From the NCBI GenBank assembly GCA_036346375.1, contig CM070515.1, positions 17,878,423-17,942,422 on the forward strand: a stretch of 64,000 nt of DNA, read 5' to 3'. This DNA is from Guadua angustifolia (Eukaryota; Streptophyta; Magnoliopsida; Poales; Poaceae). Below, one piece after another: positions 22,230 to 33,619 of the stretch. Position 1 is the first letter of the stretch; every line of letters begins with the position of its first letter. The position numbers and the translations under genes are program-made. A model generated the notes under the pieces. It was not told where the DNA came from. It did not search any database and saw only the letters and a program-made list of their open reading frames with translations.

Positions 22230-23568
22230 ATCAACCAGCGATCACAATCCCATAAGCACAAAAAACGAGAAATCGAGCAAAAAAGAAGACGAACAGACTG
22301 GCTTGAAGAGGAAGAAGTCAGAGGAGGAGGCCGCACAGTCGTAGGGTCTCGGATCTTTGGACCACCAGTCGAACGTACATCTTTCGCCAACTGCTTTCTC
22401 TTAGCCTTGCGAACAACCGGATTTTTCCCTTTTCCGACAGGATCATCGTCAGGTTCATTCACTCTGCTCCGCTTCGCAATTGGGATAGCGGAAGAAGCGC
22501 GGGCGGGGAAGTTTCGTTTGTCACCCTTATATACGGGGAATTCAGGGAGCAGCGCATCGAAAAATAAGGCATCACATCCCTGCAAGTACGAAGAAAGAAG
22601 ACACATATTCAGCTCAGGGTCCTAACAAAAGTCAGAAGATTCAACACGGGAAGACGATGAAGATCCCTTACCAGAGGTGCAGGATTGAGCTTTGTAAAAG
22701 GTCTCGGGCTTCTGGGAACGACGATCTTCTCGTTCGGGGCGAAAAAATCAGCGGCACGACCGAAGAACGCCGCCGAGGTAATTTCCTCAGAAACCTCCCG
22801 TGTAGGATCGTTGGGGCCCTCATATTCGTACCCAGGATGAACTCGATCCTTGAGAGGCTGAATTCGGCGGGTACAAAAGTTGGCAACGACGGCCATACCA
22901 GTGAGCCCATTCTCCTTCAACTCAGCAATCAGCCCCATGAGATCAATCACTTGGTCCATCCCATCATCTCTGGGAAGCGATGTCCAGTCAGGAGAAGGCT
23001 TGGGTGGCGTCCCAGTAAAGGCGGGCAATGGAGGATCAGGATTGGCGCAATAAAACCACTCTTGGTGCCAACCCTTATTCGAGGACTTGAAAGGAATGTT
23101 AAAGTAAGGCTTTTTCATGCCATCCCTCAGCTGGAACCCGGCACCCCCAACCACTTTAGGGGAGTTCTTATTAGGAAAAGGCTTAAGAAGGAAAAGGTGG
23201 CGAAAGAGATTGAAGTGGGGGCGAATACCAAGGATGGCCTCACAGAGGTTGACGAAGGCAGCAATTTGGAGAATGGAGTTGGGGTTAAGATGAGTTAGCT
23301 CGATCCCATAGAACTCAAGAATGCCGCGGAGAAAGGGGATGCTTGGGAAGACCAAGCCCACGATAAAGAAGGATTCAAAGACGACCACCTCCTCAGCACG
23401 AGGGGTAGGGCAGAATTCACCTGCAGCAGGGCGGGCGGCGAGCATCACCAATGGCAGAAAGACACCGACGCTTACTAAATCCTCCTGCCGCCCCTCTGTC
23501 GTTACCGAGGTAACCCAATCCTTGGTCGAGGTGGATGGGTGAACGGTTGCAGGAGAAGGAGATAACAT
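22230..23568 (-). pseudogene. Large antisense gene of element B, PF04195-type, 3' truncated
   Basis: ATG at 23568 (MLSPSPATVHPST). Exon 1 extends to 22672, 897 nt without a stop, ending at donor GTAAGG. The domain is complete: FCPTPRAEEVVVFESFF, RGILEFYGIELTHLNPN, NLCEAILGIRPHFNLFRH, NKGWHQEWFYCANPDPP and LKENGLTGMAVVANFCTRR. Exon 2 begins at 22579 after TACTTGCAG, in phase, and encodes a basic stretch (AKRSRVNEPDDD, VRKAKRKQLAKDV) that may act as a nuclear localisation signal (inference). The coiled-coil exons found in A and D are absent. Exon 1 is the least damaged copy in the window, and it could still be translated. Confidence 0.78.
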
Positions 23569-24306
23569 CCTTGAACGAAGAAACCTCGCGATCACGTGAG
23601 ATTAGGGTGACCAGAAGAGTTAACCCTAGCGGCGGAGGTCGCGAGGGAAAAAAATTGGAGAACAAAGGGGCAAGTGGGAACAGTGCAAGGCCACTTCATT
23701 TGCTCCATATTGATAGGGAAGCGGCGCCGACTCTCGCCTCGAGCGGGAAATCGCATCACCCTTCCCATGTCTTGAATCCGCCCTAGGGAGCACTTCAGGG
23801 CAGGCCGGCGGACACGCACGTCGTGCATGATCGCCAACAGCCCAAAAAATTGAATTGGGAAATGGTACGCCCCAAGATGGGCCAAAAGCCAGAAGCCCGT
23901 GATACACGGGATTACGGGTACCACCTCAGGGAATAACATCCTCTTATGGTATGCCTCATGATAGGCCGTAAGCTGATAACGTTCAGAGAACGAAGTCAGG
24001 TACCGTGAAGATGACTTTAAAAACATATGCCTACGAGGTATGAGGATCATGTGACCCTAAGAAGGGCGACGACGGATACCAGATGGGCAGGCTGAGATGC
24101 GCTCTGTAAAAGGCCAAGGGTTATGCGCTCGGATGTGCTAACACCACTCGGCTGAATACAGGTGCGCACAGGCGACATACCAAGTAACGAGTCGGCCTGA
24201 TAAACTGGGACAAAGACAGCTCGGAATAATCGCACAAAGAATTTCGACGAGTTCTTCGTGACCTCCTCGCCAAGCGACAAGCACTCGGCTGAAAGCACTC
24301 GGGAAG
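23569..24306. other. Element B spacer up to the insertion of C
   Basis: No gene recognised. Scattered boxes such as GGTACCACCTC and CCAAGATGGGCC resemble the tandem units of element A at 10540-11040. The right edge GGAAG (24302-24306) is the target duplication of element C. Confidence 0.5.
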
Positions 24307-25017
24307 TGTCGACGATCGGGATCGCCAACTGCAGAAATGAAACGGGGGGTGTAATGTGTAAGGGACCCAATTCGGACCTTGCTCACCGGAGGTTTGTGTT
24401 TGCAGCGTAGAGGTCGGAGGAAGACGACAAAGAGCGTGACACAACGAGTTATATTGGTTCGAGCCCCTGTTGTGGGTAATAGCTCTACTCCAGTCTTGCC
24501 CTGAGGCGGAGGTCTTCATTATTCTTGAGTACAAAGGGGTTTACAGTTCAAGATAGGACTTGTCGACAATGGCTACTGTCCTATAGCTCGTGCTCGGATG
24601 CCGTGTTGTGTGCATGGATTGCTTGTCGATCTTCCCCCTTTGTCCCCGCGCCATGGAGTTTTATGCCTCCTCCCGGCTGTTGCCAGAAACGGCCGGGAGA
24701 TATTCCCGGAGATCGTGGCCTCGTTCGCCTTGAAGGTGGTGGTAACTGCCCTAATTATGCCGCCCACGCCAGCCTTAACTCCCGCATTCACGGTCTTGGT
24801 AACCGTCGTGGGGCACGTGCTCTGGTCCCGAGCTAGTCCTCCCGAGCTGGAGCCGAATGCTTATCCCCGATCATGTGGTCTTGACGATCCCGAGCTCTAG
24901 GTCGTGAGGGAGTCCGCGCAACCCAGGACTTGGTCGGCGATGCCGCTCCCGAGCTCGAGCTAGGGGCCCCTGTTGACCGTATGCTGACTTTGTCGGAAGT
25001 TTCTTCAGTCCTCGTCA
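24307..25017 (-). repeat. 3' LTR of element C (711 bp)
   Basis: Plus-strand ends are TGTCGACGATC and CTCGTCA. Closely matches 28397-29088 with small indels, the largest near 24835-24855. Open frames in both copies are not genes. Confidence 0.95.
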
Positions 25018-25020
25018 GCT

Positions 25021-25031
25021 AGCCCCCGAGG
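25021..25031 (-). other. Polypurine tract of element C
   Basis: On the minus strand CTCGGGGGCTA, three bases from the LTR. It is the same core as in elements A and B and fixes the orientation of C. Confidence 0.75.
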
Positions 25032-25047
25032 CTCAAGGTCGGAACAA

Positions 25048-26069
25048 GGTGCTCGGGACGACCTCGAGCCTCTCGTCTTGGACGAAAAGAAACGATCTTC
25101 CGGCTTCCCAAGGCCCAAGGTCGAGGTCGAGCGGAGACCAAAAAGGGCTCCGATGACGGACACCTGGCAATCCTGGGTATGCCTACAGGACCACCAAGAG
25201 CTGTTTGATACGACGAGGAGAATGCTGTCGTTGCCTAGGTCGAACAAGGGCAAAAAGGGGGGCAAGGGGCCACCCCCGGACGACAGAGCTGGTGACCGGA
25301 CTCCAAAGAAGCCGTGCGTCGAGTGGGGCGACTGTGCTGTGGTGAGCTCTCTCATGGTTGAGCCCCCGAGTTCAATGCTCGCCCAGCCTGTGCTGGCCCG
25401 CAAAGCTGGGTCGCGGTCGGCTAGTCCATCCAAGGTGCCGATGACCCAGTTGCGGACGAAACCTCGCGAATCGGCCGATGAAGATGAAGTCGATGGCGCC
25501 GGGGCCGCCGAGGCCGACGCCTCCCCTGCTAAGGCCACCTCCGAAGATGGCACCCCTGGCGCTCCAGCCGCCGCAGACGAGGCCGCCCATGCCGCGCCTG
25601 CCATGGTCGTCCTGACCACGGGGATTGGAGCGACCACGACCATGGAGGTCGATCGCGATCTGGCTAAGGCCAGCGCGGGGGGTCTTGCTGAAGATCCGAG
25701 CGAGGTCTCCGTGGGGGACGAAGCCGAGAATACTCCGGCCGTGGAGGAGGAGCGTGCGCGTCCAGCCAAAGCGCTTCAAGGTCAAGCAAACCATGGTGGA
25801 GGAGCTGCAGAAAGCGGCTGCGGACCAAGCGGCCATCCCGACGAAGACCTCCGCCAAGCTCGAGGCCAAAGCCAAGGAGCTCGAGGAGAAGCTGGGTCGA
25901 GCGACCAAAGCAGCGAAGAGTGCCCTGGCCCAGCTCCAAGACGAAGCGTCACCGCGCCTCCGACTCGACCAACGAAGCCCTTCGACTCCAAGGCGAGCTA
26001 TCGACCTTGATTGCCAAGCTCGTCGAACTTGAGCAAGAGAAGCTTGCTCGGGATATGGCCGATCTGTAG
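25048..26069 (+). pseudogene. Antisense gene remnant of element C (low-complexity and coiled coil)
   Basis: It lies on the strand opposite to pol of C, in the position of the antisense gene of A, B and D. The first 230 codons from 25078 are Ala/Pro/Glu-rich (AAEADASPAKATSEDGT). After about 25780 the frame shifts to a heptad-rich segment (MVEELQKAAADQAAI, AKAKELEEKLGRATKAA) and then LSTLIAKLVELEQEKLA, ending at TAG 26067. The PF04195 portion is missing. It therefore corresponds to the C-terminal exons of the larger antisense genes. Identity rests on position and style, not on strong residue matches. Confidence 0.5.
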
Positions 26070-26710
26070 ATAGGGTTAGTCAAAGCACAAGTTGCACATA
26101 GAATTTTGTAAGACAAAAGGTTAACAGAACAAAGCCATCTTTGTCAAAAATAACTTGTGTCAGATGTTCCTTGTTTAGGACACAAAAGTTTTCATTGTAC
26201 TTTTAGCGTTTCTTGAGGGAGAATACCCTTGCCTAGCCCCTGTTGTGGCCAAGGTCGAGCAGCGCCGACCTTGGGTGCAACCACAGAGACCTCCAAACCT
26301 TTGTCCTGTAAGGTCGAGAAAATTTTGACCCCAAGATTTACTAAGTACAACTTAATAGAGACCCATAGGGTAGAGCTTAGACCCAAAGATGTTAAGGTCA
26401 TTTCTGGGAGAGACTTTCGAGTCTCGACCACGATCATGTGCTCTGTTGTTTGGTATCGAATGTGGGCTTGACTCGAACCCTGACGCAGGGGGAGCTTGAG
26501 TGCGAAGAGATTCGTCTTATGGGTAGCTCGACCACTGGGGGTGATTTTTAAGCTCGTGACACCCGAGGCCAAGACCAAGAGCACTTGTACGCAGGTCGGA
26601 TTCATAGAAATCTCAAACCCAAACCAACACGAAAGTATGAACAGTAAAAGAATACCAAGACCAACATAATGATTGAATAATGACTGTATTGAAATTGAGG
26701 GTAAAGGCGT
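26070..26710. other. Element C spacer between pol and antisense remnant
   Basis: No gene recognised on either strand. The longest open frames (26192-26605 minus, 26229-26471 plus) match nothing I know. Confidence 0.45.
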
Positions 26711-28200
26711 TACACATAGAGTTTTCGGAGCTGGTCAATATTCCACGAGCTAGAGAGCTCTTTGCCATCGGGCATCGCTAGCTGGTAAGCCCCCGTGCGA
26801 TCTGTTAAAACAACTCTATAGGGGCCCTCCCACTGCGGGGATAACTTGTTGGTGTTGAACGAGCCCTGAATTCGTCTTAGGGTTAGGTCCCCAACAAGGA
26901 GCTTCCTAGGTTGTACCGATCGGGACGCATGTCTGCGAAGAGCTTGCAGGTAATGCGCCGACCGTAGCAGTGCACGGCATCTTACTTCTTCTGCCAGGGT
27001 AAGGTCGAGAGACCGTTCTTACTCGAAGCCGATCTGGTCGACCAAGCTGACCCTGGCAGACCCTAGCGTGACCTCTGGAGGCGGGGATACCGATGCCGAA
27101 TCAAGCCGGAAGGGTGTGGACCCTGTTGCTCGGCCGACAGTGGTACGAATTGACCATAAGACGGTGGGAAGTTCGTCCACCTAGGTCTGGCCGTGTCATT
27201 CGAGCTCATCTGATACTCGCTTCTCGACGCCTTGGACGATCTATCCGTTGGCGCGCTCCACTGCTCCATTGCTCTGTGGATGGGCCACCGAAGCATAGCA
27301 TACTTTGGCGCCTATGTCTTCGCAATACTCCTGGAACAGCTCACTGGTAAATTTAGTCCCATTGTCAGTGATAATTCTACATGGAACTCCATACCTGGTG
27401 ACCACGAATAAGCGGAAAAAACGAACGGCCGCTCGAGCCGTGATGGTCGGGACGGGCTTGGCCTCGTTCCGCCGTGAATCGTCGATGGCGGCGAACAAGA
27501 ACTTCTTACCCCGGCGGCTTGTGAAGCGGGCGAGGATGTCGAGCCCCATGCGGGATGGTGCGAGTACGAGCGGGTTCGAGCATGGGCTGGCGAGCTCGAC
27601 ATGTATGGGCGATGTCACGAGCATCTGAAGCGCAGGTTGGCGAGAGAACCCCATGCGGAAGGCCTTATCGACCATCATCCTTGTCGATTCTAGAGATATT
27701 CCGCGGTAAAGTTTGCCATCGACGAGCTGGTACAAAGATGCCCAACGCCTGATCCTCCGATGATGGCGACGGAGACCACCTGGTCGGAAATCGATGGCGA
27801 CGTCAATGTCTCCAGGACGACGTCTGGAGGAATCGCGTCATCGGACGAGCCGAAATTGGACAGAGATCTGTGGCCGGGTTGTCCTTCCTGGTGCGTGCAC
27901 GAGTTCCGTGTTACGGAACTATTTCTCCATTCGCGCACCTCGGTGAGATACTTTGGCCACCGAAGTCTCTGAGCACCGTGGTCTTTCTTTGAACCGATTG
28001 ACCGTGGCCGAGTCGCCCTTGACTATCGGTGGCCGCCCCGATGCCTTGCAAACTCGAAGACCCACTAGGAGAGCTCCATACTCTGCCACATTGTTAGTTG
28101 TCGAGAACCCAAAACAAACCACATACCTTAACCTAGCCGAGCGGGGTGAGAATAAGAATCCGATTTCGAGCGCGAAGGATCTCGAGTCGCCGAAGCACAT
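26711..28200 (-). pseudogene. pol: RNase H and integrase of element C
   Basis: Reading down the minus strand: RNase H remnant at 28200-27919 (STTNNVAEYGALLVGL), then integrase. 27735-27241 holds HHCC-region remains, GLDILARF, ITDNGTKF and HPQSNGAVERANG, so the three catalytic acidic positions are present, with substitutions around the first strand (DDSRRNEAKP where the family has DYFTKWVEAEP). The end SSWNIDQLRKLYV stops at 26711-26713. The linking segments have stops and shifts. Gag, protease and RT have been lost. Confidence 0.85.
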
Positions 28201-28378
28201 GATTTAGAGTTTCTCCTCCTCGTCGAAGGATTGCTTGAAATGAGCCGGCTGAGGGCGGAAACAAGGGTGTGGAGTCATCGCGCGGAACCGTTCGAGCTGA
28301 GCCCGACGAATGGATCTCGTCGAATCGCTATGCTTACGAGATCTTGATCTTTGTACATTCGAATGAGCGAAGCCTTAG

Positions 28379-28396
28379 CCCCACGGTGGGCGCCAC
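28379..28396 (-). other. Primer-binding site of element C
   Basis: On the minus strand TGGCGCCCACCGTGGGGC, two bases after the LTR terminus. It is a common primer-site type in Tat-lineage elements and different from that of A and B. Confidence 0.75.
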
Positions 28397-29088
28397 TGTC
28401 GATGATCGGGATCGCCAAACGCAGAAATGAAGCGGGGTGTAATGTGTAAGGACCCAATTAGGACCTTGCTCACGGAGGTTTGTGTTTGCGGCGTAGAGGT
28501 CGGAGGAAGGCGACAAAGAGCGTGACACAACGAGTTATACTGGTTCGAGCCCCTGTTGTGGGTAATAGCTCTACTCCAGTCTTGCCCTGAGGCGGAGGTC
28601 TTCATTATTCTTGAGTACAAAGGGGTTTACAGTTCAAGATAGGACTTGTCGACAATGGCTACTATCCTATAGCTCATGCTCGAATGCCGTGTGTGTGCGT
28701 GGATTGCTTGTCGATCTTCCCCCTCTGTCCCCGCGCCATGGAGTTTTATGCCTCCTCCCGACCGTTGCCAGAAACGGCCGGGAGATATTCCCGGAGATCG
28801 TGGCCTCGTTCTCCTTGAAGGTGGTGGTAACTGCCCCGATTATGCCGCCCACGCCAGCCTTAACTCCTGCATTCACAGTCTTGGTAACCGTCGCGGGGCG
28901 TGTGCTCTGGTCCCGAGCTGAAGCCGAATGCTTATCCCCGATCATGAGGTCTTGACGATTCCGAGCTCTAGGTCGTGAGGGAGATCACGCAACCCAGGAC
29001 TTGGTCGGCGATGCCGCTCCCGAGCTCGAGCTAGGGGCCCCTGTTGACCGTATGCTGACTTTGTCGGAAGTTTCTTCAGTCCTCGTCA
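28397..29088 (-). repeat. 5' LTR of element C (692 bp)
   Basis: Partner of 24307-25017; same TG/CA ends, followed by GGAAG at 29089-29093. Confidence 0.95.
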
Positions 29089-29128
29089 GGAAGACTTGAT
29101 CGCAGGAAGGCACTCGATCATGAAGCAC

Positions 29129-29139
29129 TCGGGGGCTAC
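29129..29139 (+). other. Polypurine tract of element B
   Basis: GCACTCGGGGGCTAC directly precedes the TGTGGGG of the 3' LTR. Confidence 0.8.
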
Positions 29140-29609
29140 TGTGGGGTATGTATACCCCGGGGGCCTACAAGGCATGCTTGCGAGGCCCAACCAGGCGAAA
29201 CTAGGCCAGGCCGACTTCAAAAGGCCGGAGGCAGCCTGGGCTGAGCGAGGCGTGAAGAATCAGGACAAATCCTAGTTAAGGAAACCGAGTCGTATTAGGC
29301 AGGGGATGATTGTAATCCAAACTAATATAAAGTCGGAATAGATGTAAAGATATAAACTCCGCCTCAAGTCTGAGTAGGACTCTCTTTTGTAAACCGCCTC
29401 CGCCCTGTTATATAAAGGGAGGGGACGGAAGAAGAGGGGGAGATCATCAGAAAAATAAGCTAGCCAATCATAATCCCAGAGCACAGGACTAGGGTATTAT
29501 CTCCACCGTGAGAGTCCGAACCTGTATAATTCCCGTGTCTTGTGCTACCATCGAGTTCCCAATCCAGTGCCTAGCCCCTTTTAATTATTATCGGTAACAA
29601 CCCTCGACA
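29140..29609 (+). repeat. 3' LTR of element B (470 bp)
   Basis: Near-identical to 19126-19598; TATA box around 29409-29416; followed by the CATAC duplication. The few differences indicate an insertion recent compared with element A. Confidence 0.95.
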
Positions 29610-29614
29610 CATAC

Positions 29615-29927
29615 CATCTCAGAGAAGGCATGTACTAGCATAGTAATACCAACACTGTTTTGTAATCGGGCATAGGCGAAGCTAAACCTTGCCAGGCCCT
29701 TGTGAGCGTTGAGATAACTAGCAAAGAAACACTGGATGTAGGGTTGTTATCTCGATCGTGAGAGGCCCGAACTAGTATAAAAACCCCCTTGTTCGCCGCC
29801 CTCTTTGGTAGCTTGACCTCCTTCCATGGCACTCTTCGGACGCTGGCCCTCCGTGGGAAACGGGGCTCGGCTGATCCCTCAGTCAACAAGTAAGCTCGGC
29901 AAGGGGCCTGTTCCCCGAACGCCGACA
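29615..29927 (+). repeat. Element D: second part of 5' LTR
   Basis: Continues the LTR interrupted at 19125 and ends GCCGACA at 29927. Contains the shared U5 motif (29731-29775). It is followed by a primer-site-like GCTGGCACCATCCGTGGGG at 29928-29946. Confidence 0.75.
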
Positions 29928-29984
29928 GCTGGCACCATCCGTGGGGAGCGACTGGAGATTCCTTTTCGTGGAGAATCCCTGAAG

Positions 29985-32060
29985 ATGCCGAATTCCGAAG
30001 ACGGTCAAGACCTTTGTGTCTTTGATGACGTAGAAGACGATGATATGTACTACGCCAACGGGGGCGTGGCGGTTGTGGCTGATCCTGAAGGTCACACTGA
30101 GCTCGGGAGCCTTTCCCCGGTCGTTGCGGCGTGAGAGCGTTTTCTCCGCTCGTAGCAGGTTACCCTCATGGATGATGAGGAAGATAACAGCCTCTATGAT
30201 GGCCTGGATATACCCGACCATCCTAAGCCCGATTACGAGACCTCATCGCGAGGAGAATCCATGATGTCGCCCTCACGGTCTCCATGCTCTCGCGATGTCA
30301 ATATGGCGGGAGAGGCAGAAACCCCTGAGGCGGAATCCTCGGGAGCTGCGCGTCATCGCCACTATGAAGTCGCCAAGAGCCATCTCGAAGCTTCCCTCGA
30401 GAGAACCCTAGCAAGTATCCGTAGTCAAGCTCGTGAGGAGACAGACGCTGGGGCTGGATCTTCAAATCACGAAAGCTCTCGTGGGCTTCACTCCCCAGAG
30501 TGTGTGCCTGGCCGCCAAATAAGGTCGCCCCTTCCCGTTCCATAGAGTGTTGAACGGTTGCGGGCTATGGCGACGGTCGTACGCGACCTCTGGGATTTTC
30601 CCAGTTAGATGGACCTGGAAGCGATGGGCGCGGCCGTAGCCAAGAATCTAGAAAAGCTCGTCACCGACATAAAACTCTTAGGGTCCCCGAGCGGCAGAGG
30701 AGCCCAGAGTATTTCCCGGGATGCTAAACCTCGTTTTCCTGTTCGCTCCAGGCATGATAGCCCCTGGGGCTCTGCTCGGGAGGGCCGTAGGAAGCATGAC
30801 AGGTACCGCAATGATACTCGAAGCAGTTCCTGAGCTACCTCGCGGGGTCAGAAGTATGCTCGGTTTAATCGCGGGCACACTGAGTTCTTGACCTCGGAGC
30901 GGTCTCCGCCGCGCCGGCACGGGGGAGTATTCACTCGTCTCGGCCCCCGTATCGGAGGTCGTCGCAACAGTAACCAATATGGTCAGCTTGCGGAGAGGCC
31001 ATCACAGTGGCCCGGCCTTCGAATGCCGAGCTTTCTCAACATCCCTTCGTAATGTCTCATGGCCGAACAAATTGAAGCCCAGCCACATCGAAAGGTTCAA
31101 CGGTACCCAGAATTCAGATGAGTTCCTTTCAATATATACCACTGCCATCCTGGCTGCCGGAGGGAATGAGGGTGTGATGGCTAACTTCCTCCCCACAGTT
31201 CTGGATAGGCCCGCGAGAACATGGCTCTTCAACTAAAAAGAAGGGTCGATCCGCTCTTGGCATCAGCTCAGCGAGGCACTCCGGGCAAATTTTCAGAGCT
31301 GTTATACTCGCCTGGGCAAGGAGCGCGACTTCGAGCGTCTGATTCAGACCGAAGGCGAGCCTCTAAGGCACTTTGTTCAAAGGTTCATTAAGGTGAGAAA
31401 TTCCATACCCAATATTTCAGATGAGGCGGTCGTCCGAGCTTTCAAGTTCAGAATTCGGGACGTCCGCTTCATGCAGGACCTGGAGATTCACCCTGGCCTG
31501 TCGGACAACGAGCTGTTCCGAATGGCCGACCAATACGCGAATGCCGATGAGGCGGTCCAGTGGAAGAAGATGCTGGATGAAGGGAAACTCTCGCCTCAGC
31601 CGAGCCTGGAAGGTCCCACGAGCAAAAAGAATCAAGGCTCTGTGAAGAAGAAGTTCAAGAAACAGAAAAGGCCCTCCGCGCCGAGCATGGTGGCAGCGAC
31701 CGAGCATCACCCACCACAAGCTTCAGAGCCGCAGCAGCGCGGGAGGGGCAGGGACGCCCGGTTCAGCGGCACAGCGAACACAAGCGCGCCGACGAAGGTC
31801 GCGGCGGCCAAGGTGCGCCACCAAGTGACCGTTTCTGCCCCCTTCATTGGGCGCACGGGCACGACCTTCGCAATTGTAGAACTTGGACGTTCCACCTGGA
31901 GCAGTTCTATAGCGGTAAGGGCCCTATGCCCACGCTCCCAGAACAAGAAGATAACGATAAGGCAAAGGGAAAAGGGCCCGCAGGCGGAAGCAATGAAGAT
32001 ATGGAGTACCAGGAACCTCGCAACCATATTGCAGTTCTATTCGGGGGCTCCTCCGCCTAC
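29985..32060 (+). pseudogene. gag: gag of element D
   Basis: Segments: 29985-30134 and 30168-30545 (acidic N-terminal part, EEDNSLYDGLDIPDHP), 30979-31236 and 31393-32079. The gag domain reads LKPSHIERFNGTQNSDEFL, AAGGNEGVMANFLP and DRPARTWLFN, then TAA, then FQSCYTRLGKERDF and EGEPLRHFVQRFIKVRN, ADQYANADEAV. A basic KKNQGSVKKKFKKQKR stretch follows. Stops are few, so it decayed less than A. Confidence 0.85.
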
Positions 32061-32103
32061 TAATCCCGCAGGGACTTGAAGGAGGCGGTGCGGGAGGTAC
32101 ACC

Positions 32104-32661
32104 ATGCTATGCAGGGCAAGCCTCCCATGCAGTAGCTCAGGTGGTCCGAGCTGCCTATTAATTTCTCCAAAGGACGATTGTCCCCTTGGAATGGCCAAGC
32201 CTCAAAGGCTCCCTCTGGTCGTGAGCATGACCATCAAAAACACGACGGTGGGGCGAGTCCTCATTGACGGTGGGAGCTCCCCGGATCTCATAACCGCTAG
32301 GGTCCTGGATGAGATACAGGCACCTCGGTCCAAGATTAAGAGCACCGCAGTCCCCCTCTTCGGGATTGCCTCGGGCACTTCGATCGAACCCCTCGGCCAG
32401 ATCGCCTTGCCCGTTTCGACCAGGAGCCTGAGCAACTTTCGTACAGAGATGACCACCTTCGACATGGTCGACTTCGAGTTGGCCTACAATGCCATCCTCA
32501 GCAGGTCAGCCCCCGCCAAGTTCATGGCCGCCGCGCACCATGCATATCAATGTCTAAAAATTCCCGACCCCAATGGCGTGATTACCATAAGAGGGATCCC
32601 GAAGGGGACCTTGAGTTGCGACAAGATATCGCTTGACACGATCGGGCAACCGCCTCAGTAG
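32104..32661 (+). pseudogene. pol: Protease segment of element D
   Basis: A 185-codon open segment with VLIDGGSSPDLI as the catalytic motif (Asp present, standard DGGS), FELAYNAILSRSAPAKFM as the second half and GVITIRGIPKG at the end. This is the best-preserved protease site among A and D. Confidence 0.85.
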
Positions 32662-33279
32662 GGGCCCGATCAAGGTCGTGCGTTTGGGATCTTCCTTAGA
32701 TCCCAAATAGGAACTCGAGCTCATCACTTTCCTCCGGAAGAGCGCGGGCGTGCTCGCTTGGGAACCATCCGACAAGCCCGGAGTCTCAAGGGAAGTGATT
32801 AAGCACGGGCTAGCTGTTCGGCCTGGTAAACGAACTTCCCTCCGTGCTCTGGTCTGTTCGCACTACGTTGAGCTAGGCCACGGGCGAAACGCCTTTTCAG
32901 CTCGTCTGCGGTACAGAGGCCGTTCTACCCGCTGAGATGGTGCTGGTCGACAGCGTCGATCAGGAGCTCGAGCGTCTGCTCGACCTTGACCTCGCTGAAG
33001 AGACACGCGAAGGGGCGCTGCTGCGATCCGCCGTTTACCTACAAGCTCTTCGTAGTCACGCGGCTAAATCGATTCGGCCAGGGACCTTGCAAGCCGGCGA
33101 CCTTGTCCTACGTCGAATACAGGACACGTCAAAAACCAACTAGCTCTCCCCCGGATGGGAAGGTCCGTTCACGGTCGTCTCAGTAGCACGCCCGGGGGCT
33201 GTCCGCTTGGCAAAGGAAGATGGTCGGGTGCTCGCGAGCTCCTGGAATATTAACCAACTGCGCAAATTCTTTGTCTAAG
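32662..33279 (+). pseudogene. pol: Deleted pol of element D: RT start joined to integrase end
   Basis: The RT lead-in ELELITFLRKSAGVLAWEPSD and VSREVIKHGLAV occurs at 32710-32820, then within about 60 bp the frame enters the integrase C-terminus (LPAEMVLVDSVDQEL, LRSAVYLQALRSHAAK, AGDLVLR, SSWNINQLRKFFV) and stops at 33277-33279. RT, RNase H and the integrase core are gone. Together with B this is an independent case of internal pol loss with the ends of pol kept. Confidence 0.85.
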
Positions 33280-33619
33280 CTTGCATTTACTTTTATGTTT
33301 CGTGCTTGCTCGAATTATGATGAGCACGTCCTTCGCTCGAACATGAATTTCATCCCCCCGCCCGATCAAAAAGTTCCACTCGGATTTGTGCCGATCAAAC
33401 GTTCCACTTCGCCCGAGGACTGTTCACGTTTCGAGCACGTTCTTCGCTCAGGGACGCGTTTAAATCCCCACAAGCAAGCATTATGTTTGGGCACTTATGT
33501 CCTCCCAAGCAGGTGAGTAGGCTCTTGTATTTTTTCCCTCTTTAAAATATTTTTTGGACTCCCGGGGCTCGCCTGCATACAGCAACGCGAGTTCTCTCGT
33601 GACCTGCTTATTTCTTTCC

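Larger units (their letters stand above)
24307..29088 (-). mobile_element. Element C: minus-strand Tat-lineage element nested in B
   Basis: LTRs at 24307-25017 and 28397-29088, flanked by perfect GGAAG duplications (24302-24306, 29089-29093). The polypurine tract is next to the left LTR (TAGCCCCCGAG at 25021-25031, read in reverse) and the primer site is next to the right LTR, so transcription runs on the minus strand. Only RNase H and integrase remain of pol, and at 4.8 kb it is a deletion derivative. Nested inside element B, it is the youngest of the three nested insertions. Confidence 0.95.
19126..29609 (+). mobile_element. Element B: Tat-lineage retrotransposon, deleted, hosting element C
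   Basis: LTRs at 19126-19598 and 29140-29609, flanked by perfect CATAC duplications (19121-19125, 29610-29614). Inside are a primer site, part of gag, a gag-to-integrase deletion, the integrase C-terminus, two antisense ORF regions and the polypurine tract. Element C sits between 24307 and 29088. Without C and its duplication, B is about 5.7 kb. Coding homology and primer site place it near element A, although the LTRs differ. Confidence 0.93.

Noticed and set aside
25005..25769. 254-codon minus-strand frame in element C
   Set aside because: Overlaps the LTR end, polypurine tract and the plus-strand antisense gene remnant; Ser/Ala-rich shadow.
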